Below are positions 54,747 through 62,954 of a stretch of 64,000 bases of DNA, piece after piece. The position numbers and the translations under genes are program-made. Origin of the DNA: Microbacterium sp. CGR2 (lineage in GTDB: Bacteria; Actinomycetota; Actinomycetes; Actinomycetales; Microbacteriaceae); assembly GCF_003626735.1 (NCBI RefSeq), contig NZ_RBHX01000001.1, positions 2,542,001 to 2,606,000 of the forward strand. The letters are read 5' to 3'. Every line of letters begins with the position of its first letter. Positions within the stretch are counted from its first letter, which is position 1. The notes beneath the pieces were generated by a model that saw only the letters and a program-made list of their open reading frames with translations, was not told the origin of the DNA and made no database searches.

Positions 54747-54787
54747 GAACCAGCCTCGCCCTGAAGCCGAACCAGCCTCGCCCTGAA
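54747..54787. repeat. two-copy tandem repeat after dapF
   Basis: GAACCAGCCTCGCCCTGAA occurs at 54747-54765 and again at 54769-54787, separated by GCC (period 22). The second copy touches the stop codon of the convergent methyltransferase gene. No stem structure was seen in it. Confidence 0.8.
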
Positions 54788-55429
54788 TCAGCTGACGGTG
54801 ATCGGCTCGGTCGGCGGAGTGCCGTGCTTGCGCACCTTCAGGATGCGATATCCCTTGCCGGTTGCCGTGCGGAAGACGCTGTACCCCGGGTGGAAGGTCG
54901 CGGAAAGCCAGCGCTGCAGCGAATCCGCCCCGAGGTTGCGCTGAACGACCAGCCAGGCATCGCTGCGGTCATCCAGTCGCGGGATCCATCGCTCCAGGAG
55001 CCCGTGCAGTTCATCCTTGCCCACGCGAATCGGGGGGTTGGAGCGGATCGTGCGGAATGTGATGTCTGCGGGAACATCGTCGGGCAGAGAGGCGTTGACA
55101 TTGGTAAGACCGAGTGCGGCGGCATTCCGACGCACAAGGTCCAAAGCACGCTCATTCACGTCGACGGCCCACACCGTAGCGTGCGGAGCAGCAAGCGCCA
55201 TCGAGAGGCTGATGGGCCCCCAACCGCTGCCGAGGTCGAGAAGATCGCCTCCCGGGGGCACCGGGGGCATGTTGGCGAAGAGAACTGCAGTGCCGGCATC
55301 CAACCGATCCGGGCTGAAGACGCCACCTGCGGTAGTGACATCCAGGTCTCGGCCTGCGAGCGTCACGCGGATCGTTCGAAGGTTCTCGGGGCTTGCCGGA
55401 GCCGCAGTGAAATAGTGGTCGGACCCCAT
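54788..55429 (-). CDS. class I SAM methyltransferase, RsmC/RlmG-like
   Basis: A 213-residue Rossmann-fold methyltransferase. The SAM loop is LLDLGSGWGPISLSMALA near residue 62, the acidic residue follows in VWAVDVNERAL, and the catalytic N-P-P-[IF] motif is SNPPIRVGK near 130. This motif and layout match the small methyltransferase domain of enzymes that modify guanine N2 in 16S or 23S rRNA (RsmC/RlmG). The exact rRNA position cannot be told from sequence. It is divergent from hflX and starts six bases after TACGCT. Confidence 0.88.
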   Translation of the reverse strand: MGSDHYFTAAPASPENLRTIRVTLAGRDLDVTTAGGVFSPDRLDAGTAVLFANMPPVPPGGDLLDLGSGWGPISLSMALAAPHATVWAVDVNERALDLVRRNAAALGLTNVNASLPDDVPADITFRTIRSNPPIRVGKDELHGLLERWIPRLDDRSDAWLVVQRNLGADSLQRWLSATFHPGYSVFRTATGKGYRILKVRKHGTPPTEPITVS

Positions 55430-55435
55430 ACGGTG

Positions 55436-55441
55436 AGCGTA
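55436..55441 (-). promoter_or_regulatory. -10 element for the methyltransferase gene, leaderless type
   Basis: TACGCT on the minus strand, six bases before the ATG at 55429. Confidence 0.5.
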
Positions 55442-55497
55442 CCGGACAGCGCGGGCTAAGGTTAAGGCTCGCAACGAAACCCAGAGATCAGGAACGG

Positions 55498-57009
55498 ATG
55501 ACGGATACCACTTCACCCTCCACCGACGACGGCGCGGTCGACCGCGTGCTCGCCAACGCCGACCAGCGCTCCGAGGTGCGCGTCTTCGGCGGGGCGCAGG
55601 CGCTGCAGGACGAGGCGACGGCAGCGCACGGCGCTTCAGACGGCAATCAGTGGGATCTCGAAGACCGCCACGCGCTTCGTCGCGTCGGCGGACTCTCCAC
55701 GGAGCTCGAAGATGTCACCGAGGTCGAGTACCGACAGCTGCGGCTCGAGAACGTGGTGCTCGTGGGTGTCTACCCGCAGGGCGCGCAAGAGGATGCCGAG
55801 AACTCCCTCCGTGAGCTCGCTGCGCTGGCCGAGACCGCTGGGGCCGTCGTGCTCGATGCCGTGCTGCAGCGTCGTCCGCATCCCGACGCTGCCACCTACA
55901 TCGGCCGAGGCAAGGCGCAGGAACTGAAGGACATCGTCGCGGCCGTCGGTGCCGACACCGTCATCGCCGACACGGAACTCGCGCCGAGCCAGCGACGCGC
56001 GCTGGAAGACGTCGTCAAGGTCAAGGTCATCGATCGTACGACCGTCATTCTGGACATCTTCAGCCAGCACGCGAAGAGCCGTGAGGGCAAAGCCCAGGTC
56101 GAGCTGGCCCAGTTGGAGTACCTGCTTCCGCGCCTGCGCGGTTGGGGTGACTCGATGAGCCGTCAGGCCGGTGGGCAGGTCGGCGCTGGTGGCGCCGGTA
56201 TGGGTTCGCGTGGTCCGGGTGAAACGAAGATCGAGCTCGACCGCCGCCGTATCCGCACGAAGATGGCGTTGCTGCGCAGGCAGATCCGCGACTTCGGTCC
56301 GGCGCGCGAGGCCAAGCGCGCGGAGCGCAAGCGCAACACGATCCCCTCTGTGGCGATCGCCGGGTACACCAACGCCGGGAAGTCCAGCCTCCTCAACGCA
56401 CTCACGAGCGCGGGCGTGTTGGTGGAGAACGCTCTGTTCGCCACGCTCGACGCGACGGTCCGCCGATCGGAGACCGAAGACGGCCGCGTCTACACGATCA
56501 CCGACACGGTCGGCTTCGTGAGGAACCTGCCGCCGCAGCTCGTCGAGGCGTTCCGCTCGACGCTTGAAGAAGTAGGTCAGGCAGACGTCGTTCTGCACGT
56601 GGTCGACGGATCGCACCCTGATCCGGCCGGACAACTGCAGACGGTGCGCGATGTGATGGGTGACGTCGGGGTGAGAGATCTCCCGGAGATCGTCGTCTTC
56701 AACAAGGCAGACCTCATCGATGACGACGAGCGTCTCGTGCTGCGTGGCCTGCAGCCGCACGCGCACTTCGTGTCATCGCGGTCGGGCGAGGGCATCGCCG
56801 AGCTTCGCGCCGCCATCGAGGATGCACTCCCCAAGCCCGCGGTCGAGGTTCACGCCGTTGTTCCGTACGAGCGGGGCGACCTGATCGCCGCGATTCACGA
56901 GACAGGGATGCTCCTCTCCGTGGAGCACCGCGAAGAAGGCACGGCGGTGCACGCCAGAGTCTCGGAGCGCCTGGCCGCGGAGCTCACGGCGTTCACGCAC
57001 GACGCCTGA
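55498..57009 (+). CDS. hflX: ribosome-associated GTPase HflX
   Basis: A GTPase that binds stalled or heat-damaged 70S ribosomes and splits them; 503 residues. An N-terminal HflX domain includes YIGRGKAQELKD near residue 137 and a glycine-rich loop, GGQVGAGGAGMGSRGPGETK, near 222. The G domain has G1 GYTNAGKSSLLNAL near 289, G3 DTVGFVRNLPPQLVEAF near 336 and G4 NKAD near 401. The ATG follows CAGGAACGG; TAAGGT at 55457-55462 is a possible -10. It closes the conserved recA-miaA-dapF-hflX series; lexA, the usual next gene in mycobacteria, is not here. Confidence 0.95.
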   Translation: MTDTTSPSTDDGAVDRVLANADQRSEVRVFGGAQALQDEATAAHGASDGNQWDLEDRHALRRVGGLSTELEDVTEVEYRQLRLENVVLVGVYPQGAQEDAENSLRELAALAETAGAVVLDAVLQRRPHPDAATYIGRGKAQELKDIVAAVGADTVIADTELAPSQRRALEDVVKVKVIDRTTVILDIFSQHAKSREGKAQVELAQLEYLLPRLRGWGDSMSRQAGGQVGAGGAGMGSRGPGETKIELDRRRIRTKMALLRRQIRDFGPAREAKRAERKRNTIPSVAIAGYTNAGKSSLLNALTSAGVLVENALFATLDATVRRSETEDGRVYTITDTVGFVRNLPPQLVEAFRSTLEEVGQADVVLHVVDGSHPDPAGQLQTVRDVMGDVGVRDLPEIVVFNKADLIDDDERLVLRGLQPHAHFVSSRSGEGIAELRAAIEDALPKPAVEVHAVVPYERGDLIAAIHETGMLLSVEHREEGTAVHARVSERLAAELTAFTHDA

Positions 57010-57014
57010 GCGAT

Positions 57015-57677
57015 TCAGCGGGCGAGGAATCGCGCCTCGACGGTGGCCGAGATGACGATGTCGTCCGGCTCGTACTCCATCGCCGGTGCGGAATCTGCGG
57101 CGAAGGCGACACCGCGCGCCTTCACCATCGGGGAGCCCGGAGCCGTTCTGCCATCGGAGATCAGCCCGACATCGGCGATCTCGAGGGGAAGGACCTCGTG
57201 CCGTCCGAGTGCGCGAGCATAGGTGTCGGCACGCGTCACAGCCACTCCGACGGCCTGTGCCGCGACCTCCTGCTCGACACGAACCCTGGTCTCCGGCGTC
57301 AGATGCCAGTTCACGCTGCCGACTTCGATGCCGTCCCAGGCGGAGATGTCCGACACCCAGGTCGAGAGTTCGGATGCTTCGGCGAAGGTCGCGGTGAAGT
57401 CGACGCTGGCATAGTGCACCGGCGCGAGGCGCTTGCCTTCGCTGTTCCACGGGCGCTCCGCGCGAACGGCCAGTCGTTTGCTCGTCCAGTCGACGATCGT
57501 TCCTGCATCCGCTCGGTCGGAGATGCTCCTGCGCACGGGGTCGGCGAGACGCAGCGCCTGGTCGACGACCGCAGAGCGCTCAGGACCCTCCGCGCGAACA
57601 CCGACCCGGATGCTGGCCCGCTCGGGTGCGACCCGCGCCTCGTGCTCACCGCGGACAGTGACCGTGACTTCGCTCAT
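57015..57677 (-). CDS. SIMPL (DUF541) domain protein
   Basis: A 220-residue SIMPL-domain protein. It opens with VTVTVRGEHEARVAPERASI and ends with VARFLAR-like strand residues (EPDDIVISATVEARFLAR), as in the DUF541 family. No signal peptide is visible, unlike many exported members, so it is probably cytosolic. Function is unknown; the family includes an outer-membrane adhesin-related group and a human signalling protein. It is convergent with hflX with a five-base gap and has TAGAGT six bases before its ATG. Confidence 0.85.
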   Translation of the reverse strand: MSEVTVTVRGEHEARVAPERASIRVGVRAEGPERSAVVDQALRLADPVRRSISDRADAGTIVDWTSKRLAVRAERPWNSEGKRLAPVHYASVDFTATFAEASELSTWVSDISAWDGIEVGSVNWHLTPETRVRVEQEVAAQAVGVAVTRADTYARALGRHEVLPLEIADVGLISDGRTAPGSPMVKARGVAFAADSAPAMEYEPDDIVISATVEARFLAR

Positions 57678-57683
57678 ACGGTG

Positions 57684-57689
57684 ACTCTA
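57684..57689 (-). promoter_or_regulatory. -10 element for the SIMPL gene, leaderless type
   Basis: TAGAGT on the minus strand, six bases before the ATG at 57677. Confidence 0.5.
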
Positions 57690-57818
57690 CGCCAGCGATG
57701 CGCGCGGACGCGGAATGGCGAAGGCGCTCTCGACGTTGTAGTCTGTGATGCTCAGGTGTTCGTCATCTGAGATGAAAATTCCACAGTGCGACAGCGGCTC
57801 CTTCGAGAGAAGGTCCAC

Positions 57819-58188
57819 GGGGCTGATCGGTTTCGACAGCGCCTGTGAATCCACGAGAAGCGGGCCGAGGATGCAGAGTTATCTCGTAAACGCTCTCTGC
57901 AAAAAAATAGTTGCCGAAACCAAGCGCAACGACTTCGCCCTCGCTGCATAAGCGAGCCCGATAGTCCGTCAGGCCGTGTGTGATTCCGGCACGGATCCTG
58001 GCGTCATTTAGGAATCTTGCTGTGTGATGGCGTCTGGACGTCACACGGGACTCTTCCCAGGCTGGGCTCGTCGACTTAGGTGTCTGTGACAAAGGTCGGA
58101 GCCGAGTAGAACGTCTGCACAGACTGCGCCCGGAGAAGGCGTGGAGACTCAGCGTTGGACGGGGGTTCGATTCCCCCCAGCTCCACCA
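57819..58188 (+). ncRNA. ssrA: transfer-messenger RNA
   Basis: Rescues stalled ribosomes and tags the unfinished proteins for degradation. The 5' end GGGGCTGATCGGTTTCGACA and the 3' end GGGTTCGATTCCCCCCAGCT plus CCACCA form the alanyl-tRNA-like domain, with GGGGCTG pairing to CAGCTCC. Length is 370 bases. The tag reading frame begins with the resume codon GCC at 57913, directly after TAGTT, and ends with TAA at 57949-57951, encoding AETKRNDFALAA after the charged Ala. The ALAA ending is the usual degradation signal. smpB, its protein partner, is not in the window. A T-rich terminator follows. Confidence 0.95.
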
Positions 58189-58207
58189 GGTCGCTGTCGC
58201 AAGAAAG

Positions 58208-58248
58208 AGGCCCGCCTCCCCAGTGTTCACTGGGAGGCGGGCCTTTTT
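58208..58248 (+). terminator. tmRNA terminator
   Basis: AGGCCCGCCTCCCCAGT pairs with ACTGGGAGGCGGGCCT with one bulged C, then a run of T's. This is a classical intrinsic terminator. Confidence 0.92.
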
Positions 58249-58389
58249 GCGTCTGCTCACTCCGTCAGGCGCATACCGAGGACGATCGGTCCGCCGTATC
58301 GTCCCCTCGCCGAAGGCGAGCACGCTGCCCGCGCTCTTCCCTGGGGTCGCGTGACAGGGCATTCTGGAGGCGACCAGAAAGAGGTGGAC

Positions 58390-59475
58390 ATGACCGCACT
58401 GACCATCGGGGCGACGATCGAGGACGCGGACACACCTGCTCGACTGGATGCGCGTCGCTTCAACCGGCATACGTTCTGGTGCGGTCAGAGCGGGAGCGGC
58501 AAGACCTACGCGCTCGGTGTCGTGCTCGAGCAGCTGCTGCTGCACACTGAACTTCCGCTGCTCATCCTCGACCCGAACGCGGATTTCGTCCGACTCGGAG
58601 AGGTGCGTCCCACTACTGCGGAGCCCGACGCGACTCGTTTGGCGGACCTCGACGTGCGCGTGTTCCGTTCCGGGCGCGCTGACGGTGAGCGGCTGCGCGT
58701 GAGATATGTCGACCTCTCACCGGCGGCCAAGGCGGCGGTGCTGCAGATCGACCCGGTCGCGGATGCCGAGGAGTACAACGCGCTGCTCCACACCGACGTG
58801 TCGACAGAGGAGTTCGACGCGGCTGAGATGGTCCGCGGTCTGCGTGCGACCGGCGATCCGGCGAAAGCACGTCTTGCCAACCGCATGGAGAACCTGCAGG
58901 TCCTCGAGTGGGAACTATGGTCGCGCGGTAAAGCATCGGTCGTCGACACGATCGATGCGAGGCCGCGCGCCACCGTTCTCGACCTGGGCGGGTTCGATCA
59001 CCCGGTGGAGCCGAAAGTGGCGGCCCTCGCCGTCCTGGAGCATCTGTGGATGCGGCGTGAGGAACGTCGCCCGGTATTGATCGTCATCGACGAGGCCCAC
59101 AACCTGTGTTCGCCGCAGCCGGCCACGGCGGTGGAGCGGGAACTGACGGCCCGGCTCATCCAGATCGCCGCTGAAGGCCGGAAGTTCGGTCTCTGGCTTT
59201 TCCTCTCGACGCAGCGACCGACCAAGATTCACCCGAACGTGCTCTCCCAGTGCGACAACCTCGGGTTGATGCGGGTGAACGCCCCGAGGGACCTGGCGGA
59301 GCTTGCGGACGTCTTCGGTTTCGCCTCGGATGAGGCGATCCGGCGGGCACAGTCCTTCCATCAGGGGCAGGCGCTGTTCGCCGGGGGCTTCATCGCCGAG
59401 TCCACCTTCGTGCAGATGGGGGAGCGGTTGACCTATGAGGCCGGCGGCGACGTCCGCGTGCCGTTGCGCGAGTAA
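58390..59475 (+). CDS. HerA/FtsK-like ATPase
   Basis: A 361-residue P-loop ATPase of the HerA/DUF87 group. The Walker A motif is WCGQSGSGKTYALGVVLE near residue 30 and Walker B is VLIVIDEAHNLCSP near 231. A sensor-like segment, LFLSTQRPTKIHPNVLSQC, follows near 278, as in HerA and VirD4/FtsK relatives. There is no transmembrane segment, so it is cytosolic. HerA proteins usually work with NurA-type nucleases or, in defence systems, with Sir2 or other effectors; none is adjacent here. The ATG follows AAGAGGTGGAC. Confidence 0.85.
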   Translation: MTALTIGATIEDADTPARLDARRFNRHTFWCGQSGSGKTYALGVVLEQLLLHTELPLLILDPNADFVRLGEVRPTTAEPDATRLADLDVRVFRSGRADGERLRVRYVDLSPAAKAAVLQIDPVADAEEYNALLHTDVSTEEFDAAEMVRGLRATGDPAKARLANRMENLQVLEWELWSRGKASVVDTIDARPRATVLDLGGFDHPVEPKVAALAVLEHLWMRREERRPVLIVIDEAHNLCSPQPATAVERELTARLIQIAAEGRKFGLWLFLSTQRPTKIHPNVLSQCDNLGLMRVNAPRDLAELADVFGFASDEAIRRAQSFHQGQALFAGGFIAESTFVQMGERLTYEAGGDVRVPLRE

Positions 59476-59483
59476 GCCGCGGG

Positions 59484-59984
59484 TCACCGCACCCGGAGGT
59501 CGCGCACCCATTCGTTCATGACGAGGGGGCGCCCGCGGAATGCTTCGGTGAAAGAACCCTCGAGGCGGAAACCTGCCCGGCGGCACACAGCGTTCGATGC
59601 ACCGTTGTCGACCTCGGGGAAGGCGACCATCGTGTCCGGGCCGTCAGCGTGAAGGAGCTCCTCGTCGATCAGGAGCCCAAGAGCCTGAGCGGCGACACCT
59701 CGGCCCTGCGCCTCCGGGAGGACGAACCAGCCGGTCTCGAGGGCATCGCGGTCACGCCAGCGCACTTTCCACGAGCCGATCGAGCCGACAGAACGCCCGT
59801 CTGCGACGATCGCGAACATCTTGGCGTCGCCTGCTGACACGAGCCGCAGGTAGCGTGCGTGCCGTTCGGCGATCTGCTCCTCGGTCTCCGGACCGTTCAG
59901 ATGTGCGGTCATCTCGGGGGTGTTGGCCCGATGAAGGAGAGAGAGATCGTCATCCTGCCAGAGGCGGAGAGCAAGGGATTCCAT
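59484..59984 (-). CDS. GNAT-family N-acetyltransferase
   Basis: A 166-residue acetyl-CoA-dependent acetyltransferase of the RimJ/RimL-like (Acetyltransf_3) type. The acetyl-CoA loop is VLPEAQGRGVAAQALGLLID near residue 93, and the C-terminal half has NGASNAVCRRAGFRLEGSF near 128, as in RimJ-like enzymes. The substrate could be a protein N-terminus or a small molecule. The gene is convergent with the ATPase gene and about 40 bases downstream of the lipoprotein gene. Confidence 0.88.
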   Translation of the reverse strand: MESLALRLWQDDDLSLLHRANTPEMTAHLNGPETEEQIAERHARYLRLVSAGDAKMFAIVADGRSVGSIGSWKVRWRDRDALETGWFVLPEAQGRGVAAQALGLLIDEELLHADGPDTMVAFPEVDNGASNAVCRRAGFRLEGSFTEAFRGRPLVMNEWVRDLRVR

Positions 59985-60028
59985 CGGGTCAGCCTGGCAG
60001 GTACCACCGACATCCGAAAACGGGGCGC

Positions 60029-60595
60029 TCAGCTGCCCCAGTCGATGAGGATCAGGCTCTGCTTGGTATCGGCCAACTTCACCCAGCCGTCGTTGAAGAG
60101 GTAGGTCATCCCGTAGCCCTCGTCGTCGGTCCCCATCGCATATTGCGGGTCTTCCGTGAAGTAGACCCCTTCGGGGGATTCCTCGCGGCGCCAACCGCCG
60201 GCGGCCAGGGCCTCCTGTGCTTTCTCGGCCTGCTCGGCGGTGATCTCCGCCCACCCGTAGAGCTGGCCGTGATCGGATCCGACCGAGTAGTCGGCCCAGA
60301 AGCACAGCAACCCCTCGGTGAGTTCGACGTCTCCGACGACGAACTCCTTGGGCTTGGCCGTCCACCCGGCATCCGTCAGCGCCTCCACTGTGCCGGGGGA
60401 GATCATGGTCTCGCACGTGATCGGCCCTTCGGTCTCGGCCGACGCGCCGGGGTCTGATCCGGGAGTCGGCGTCGCGGACGCGTGAGGCGCTGTGGTCGGT
60501 GTTTCGCCGGACGCCGCGCACGACGACAAGGCGAGCGCGGCAAGCAGGACAGCGGCCGCGAAGGTGAGGGAACGGCGGCTCGACACGGGCTTCAC
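60029..60595 (-). CDS. lipoprotein, unknown function
   Basis: A 188-residue exported lipoprotein. A basic N-terminus (KPVSSRRSLTF) leads into a hydrophobic stretch ending in the lipobox ALALSSC (Cys near residue 26). A Thr/Pro/Ala-rich linker follows, then a folded domain of about 130 residues with two further cysteines (ITCETMISPG and GLLCFWADYS) likely to form a disulfide. The GTG start lies eight bases after the stop of the HisN-type gene, so the two are probably one transcript. No family was recognised. Confidence 0.82.
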   Translation of the reverse strand: MKPVSSRRSLTFAAAVLLAALALSSCAASGETPTTAPHASATPTPGSDPGASAETEGPITCETMISPGTVEALTDAGWTAKPKEFVVGDVELTEGLLCFWADYSVGSDHGQLYGWAEITAEQAEKAQEALAAGGWRREESPEGVYFTEDPQYAMGTDDEGYGMTYLFNDGWVKLADTKQSLILIDWGS

Positions 60596-60603
60596 GATCC
60601 TGA

Positions 60604-61401
60604 TCAACGGTGCATCAGAGTCAGGAAGTCGTCGTGAAGGGCACCATTCGTCGCCAGCGTGGATCGTGCCGAGATCGTATCGGCGCCGTCGAACGCGGTC
60701 ATCCGCCCGCCGGCTTCCCGCACGATCGGCACCGCCGCGGCGATGTCGTATTCCTTGACGCCGAACTCCGCGACCATGTCGATGCGACCTTCGGCCAGGA
60801 GCATGTACGAGTACACATCGCCGTAGGCCCGGTCGCGCCACACGCGCGCGGCCACCGTGAGCAGGGTGTCGAGGTGCCCGGCCTCCGACCACTGCGCGAT
60901 GCTCTGGAAGCTCACACTGGCGTCGTCGAGCGTGTTCACGTCGGAGGTCTTCAGCCTTCGGGACTCCTCGCCGTCCGACGTCCACGCGCCGGCGCCCGCT
61001 GAGGCCCACCAGCGGCGTCCGAGCGCGGGCATGCTGACCACGCCGACAACGGGCACACCATCGATCGCCAGGGCGATCATCGTGCCCCACAGGGGGACTC
61101 CGCGGAGGAAGTTGGCCGTGCCGTCGATGGGATCGATGATCCATTGCCTGTGGGTGCCGCCCTGGGCTCCGAACTCTTCCCCGAAGATGCCGTCATCGGG
61201 ACGCTCCGTCTCGAGGACGCCACGAATGGCACGCTCGGTCGCGAGGTCGGCATCGGTCACATGCGAGTGGTCGGCCTTCGTCGAGATCTGGAGATCTGCG
61301 GCATCGAAACGCGGGAAGGACTGCGCGTCGGCGGCGTCCGCGAGCCGGAGAGCGAGCTCGAGATCGTTGCGCAGGTCGTCGGCGCTGGGGGAGGCGGTCA
61401 C
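60604..61401 (-). CDS. hisN: inositol-monophosphatase-family phosphatase, probable histidinol-phosphatase
   Basis: A 265-residue Mg-dependent phosphatase. Motifs are FGEEFGAQGG near residue 74, WIIDPIDGTANFLRGVPLWG near 88 and EYDIAAAVPIVREAGGRMTA near 215, which bind the metals and phosphate. The sequence fits the HisN group, which performs the histidinol-phosphate step of histidine synthesis in actinobacteria; inositol phosphatase activity is also possible. The GTG at 61401 starts six bases after TATTCT. Confidence 0.85.
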   Translation of the reverse strand: MTASPSADDLRNDLELALRLADAADAQSFPRFDAADLQISTKADHSHVTDADLATERAIRGVLETERPDDGIFGEEFGAQGGTHRQWIIDPIDGTANFLRGVPLWGTMIALAIDGVPVVGVVSMPALGRRWWASAGAGAWTSDGEESRRLKTSDVNTLDDASVSFQSIAQWSEAGHLDTLLTVAARVWRDRAYGDVYSYMLLAEGRIDMVAEFGVKEYDIAAAVPIVREAGGRMTAFDGADTISARSTLATNGALHDDFLTLMHR

Positions 61402-61407
61402 GCTCTC

Positions 61408-61413
61408 AGAATA
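61408..61413 (-). promoter_or_regulatory. -10 element for hisN, leaderless type
   Basis: TATTCT on the minus strand, six bases before the GTG at 61401. Confidence 0.5.
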
Positions 61414-61555
61414 GTCGGCAGAACGGTGGCTCCCGAGGGACGTTTGGCCACTCTCGGGGTCTTCCCGTGGACAGCTGCACGTCCGCCCGCCTCGATTTCG
61501 CATGGAGCCCACGGACTGGTAATGTAATTCCTCGGTCGGGGTCATCCCGGGCCAC

Positions 61556-61628
61556 GCACCTCTAGCTCAATCGGCAGAGCAACTGACTCTTAATCAGTGG
61601 GTTCTCGGTTCAAGTCCGAGGGGGTGCA
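61556..61628 (+). tRNA. tRNA-Lys (anticodon CTT)
   Basis: 73 bases folding as a standard cloverleaf. The acceptor GCACCTC pairs with GGGGTGC (one G-U), the D-stem is GCTC/GAGC, the anticodon stem ACTGA/TCAGT carries loop CTCTTAA with anticodon CTT, and the T-arm is CTCGG-TTCAAGT-CCGAG. The 3' CCA is not encoded. The adjacent integrase gene indicates that its 3' half is the attachment site of the integrated element. Confidence 0.97.
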
Positions 61629-61669
61629 CGAAAAACCCCTGATCTCTCGCCAGATTCGGGGGTTTTTCG
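61629..61669. terminator. bidirectional terminator between tRNA-Lys and the integrase gene
   Basis: CGAAAAACCCC pairs with GGGGTTTTTCG, with 19 bases between the arms. The T-run on each strand lets it serve both the tRNA and the convergent integrase. Confidence 0.85.
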
Positions 61670-61690
61670 CTTTCTGGGCGAGACGCATAT

Positions 61691-61738
61691 TCAGGATTTG
61701 GTCAGGATGCGTTCCGACTGGTCAGGATTTGTCCTGAC
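61691..61738. repeat. TCAGGAT direct repeats and palindrome at the integrase 3' end
   Basis: TCAGGAT occurs at 61691, 61702 and 61722. The last copy is the first arm of the palindrome GTCAGGA-TTTG-TCCTGAC (61721-61738), which includes the integrase stop codon. The position next to the attachment site fits integrase arm-binding sites. Confidence 0.55.
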
Positions 61739-62918
61739 TCTTCCGGCCCTTTCGGAGGGCTCGATCTCGGGCCTTCGTCATCTTCTCCGTGACCTCATCC
61801 ATGCGGTCCGGGAAGAGCTTGGCGTACGTGTTCAGGGTCTCCTTGGCGTCGGCGTGGCCCAACATCTTCTGGACCATGAGCACGTCGGCACCGGCTGCGA
61901 TGGCGAGTGACGCTGCGGTATGACGTAGCCCCTTCGGGGTGAGCCCAGCCGGGGTCTTCGCCGCCTCGGTCGCTCTCTTCCATTGTCGGTTGCGCCAGTT
62001 CCCTGGGCTCTCGTGATTGCCCTCTCGATTCACGAACAACGGGGCCGTCTTCGGGCGCTTGCCGATCTGGGCGCGGAGGTCATCCACGAGGTGCGGCGGG
62101 ATCGGCACCTCACGGTTGCCGCTGCTGGTCTTCGGGCTGGTCCCGATGATCGGCTTCGCGGAGCCGTTGACCGTCCACGTCTTCGAGATCGAGAGACGAC
62201 GTCGAGTGAGATCTACATCTCCCACGTCGAGCGCGAACGCCTCGCCCGGACGCAAGCCGATGTTCCCCATGATGCCGACGAGTAGTGCATCCTGCGCGGT
62301 CGCGGTCGCCCGCATGGCCTCGATCAGCTTCTCCAACTGGGCGTAGGTGAGGAAGATCACCGGCTCCGACTCTGTGCGCGGAGTCTCAACTCCCGATGCC
62401 GGATTGCGTCTGATCCATCCCTCTTGGACGGCGAACCTCAGGGCGGCGATGAACGGCACCAGTACCGCCTTGGTGGTTCTCGGTGCCAGCGGCCCCTGTG
62501 CGCCTTCCATGCCCTGTCTGCGGGCCGCGGAGCCGTCCTGGAGGGCGGAGACCCACATGTCGATGTCGGTGCGCTTGACGGCGCTCAGGCGAGTCTTCCC
62601 CCAGCGCGGCAAGACGTAGTTGTCGATGCGGGCGCGGTAGGTGCCCCGGCTCGCCTCGCCCGGATTCTTCTTCGAGTTCATCCAGGCTTCGACGGCGTCG
62701 GCCACGGTCATCGCGGCGATCTCGGGGCTTGTGTAGCTGTTCTCCCTCAGCGAGTTCTCCATGAACGTCTGGTGCGCCTCGGCCTCGGGCTTCTTCCTGA
62801 AGCTCTGAGAGCGCTCACGGTTCGTGTCGGGGTCGATCCACACGACACGCCATCGAAGGCCGGGGCCGGTCTTCGCGCCCTTCCATCGATCCGCGATCCA
62901 CACTTTGGTGCTGCTCAT
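61722..62918 (-). CDS. int: site-specific tyrosine integrase
   Basis: A 398-residue phage-type tyrosine recombinase that would insert and excise the element at tRNA-Lys. An N-terminal arm-binding region (1-65) is followed by a SAM-like core-binding domain (about 70-165) and the catalytic domain. Catalytic residues read Arg223 in GLRPGEA, Arg332 in KGLRHTAAS, His355 in MLGHADAKE and nucleophile Tyr365 in TLNTYAKLF. The first His of the H-x-x-R box is Lys329. The gene faces the tRNA, and the excisionase-like gene lies just upstream in the opposite direction. Confidence 0.94.
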   Translation of the reverse strand: MSSTKVWIADRWKGAKTGPGLRWRVVWIDPDTNRERSQSFRKKPEAEAHQTFMENSLRENSYTSPEIAAMTVADAVEAWMNSKKNPGEASRGTYRARIDNYVLPRWGKTRLSAVKRTDIDMWVSALQDGSAARRQGMEGAQGPLAPRTTKAVLVPFIAALRFAVQEGWIRRNPASGVETPRTESEPVIFLTYAQLEKLIEAMRATATAQDALLVGIMGNIGLRPGEAFALDVGDVDLTRRRLSISKTWTVNGSAKPIIGTSPKTSSGNREVPIPPHLVDDLRAQIGKRPKTAPLFVNREGNHESPGNWRNRQWKRATEAAKTPAGLTPKGLRHTAASLAIAAGADVLMVQKMLGHADAKETLNTYAKLFPDRMDEVTEKMTKARDRALRKGRKSQDKS

Positions 62919-62954
62919 CCTTGTTCGTTCCCTCTCGGTGCGCGTATCACGAGT

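Noticed and set aside
57745..57951. A 68-codon frame ending in KRNDFALAA
   Set aside because: Its end is the tmRNA tag sequence read in the tag frame; the upstream part runs through the tmRNA 5' domain and is not a separate gene.
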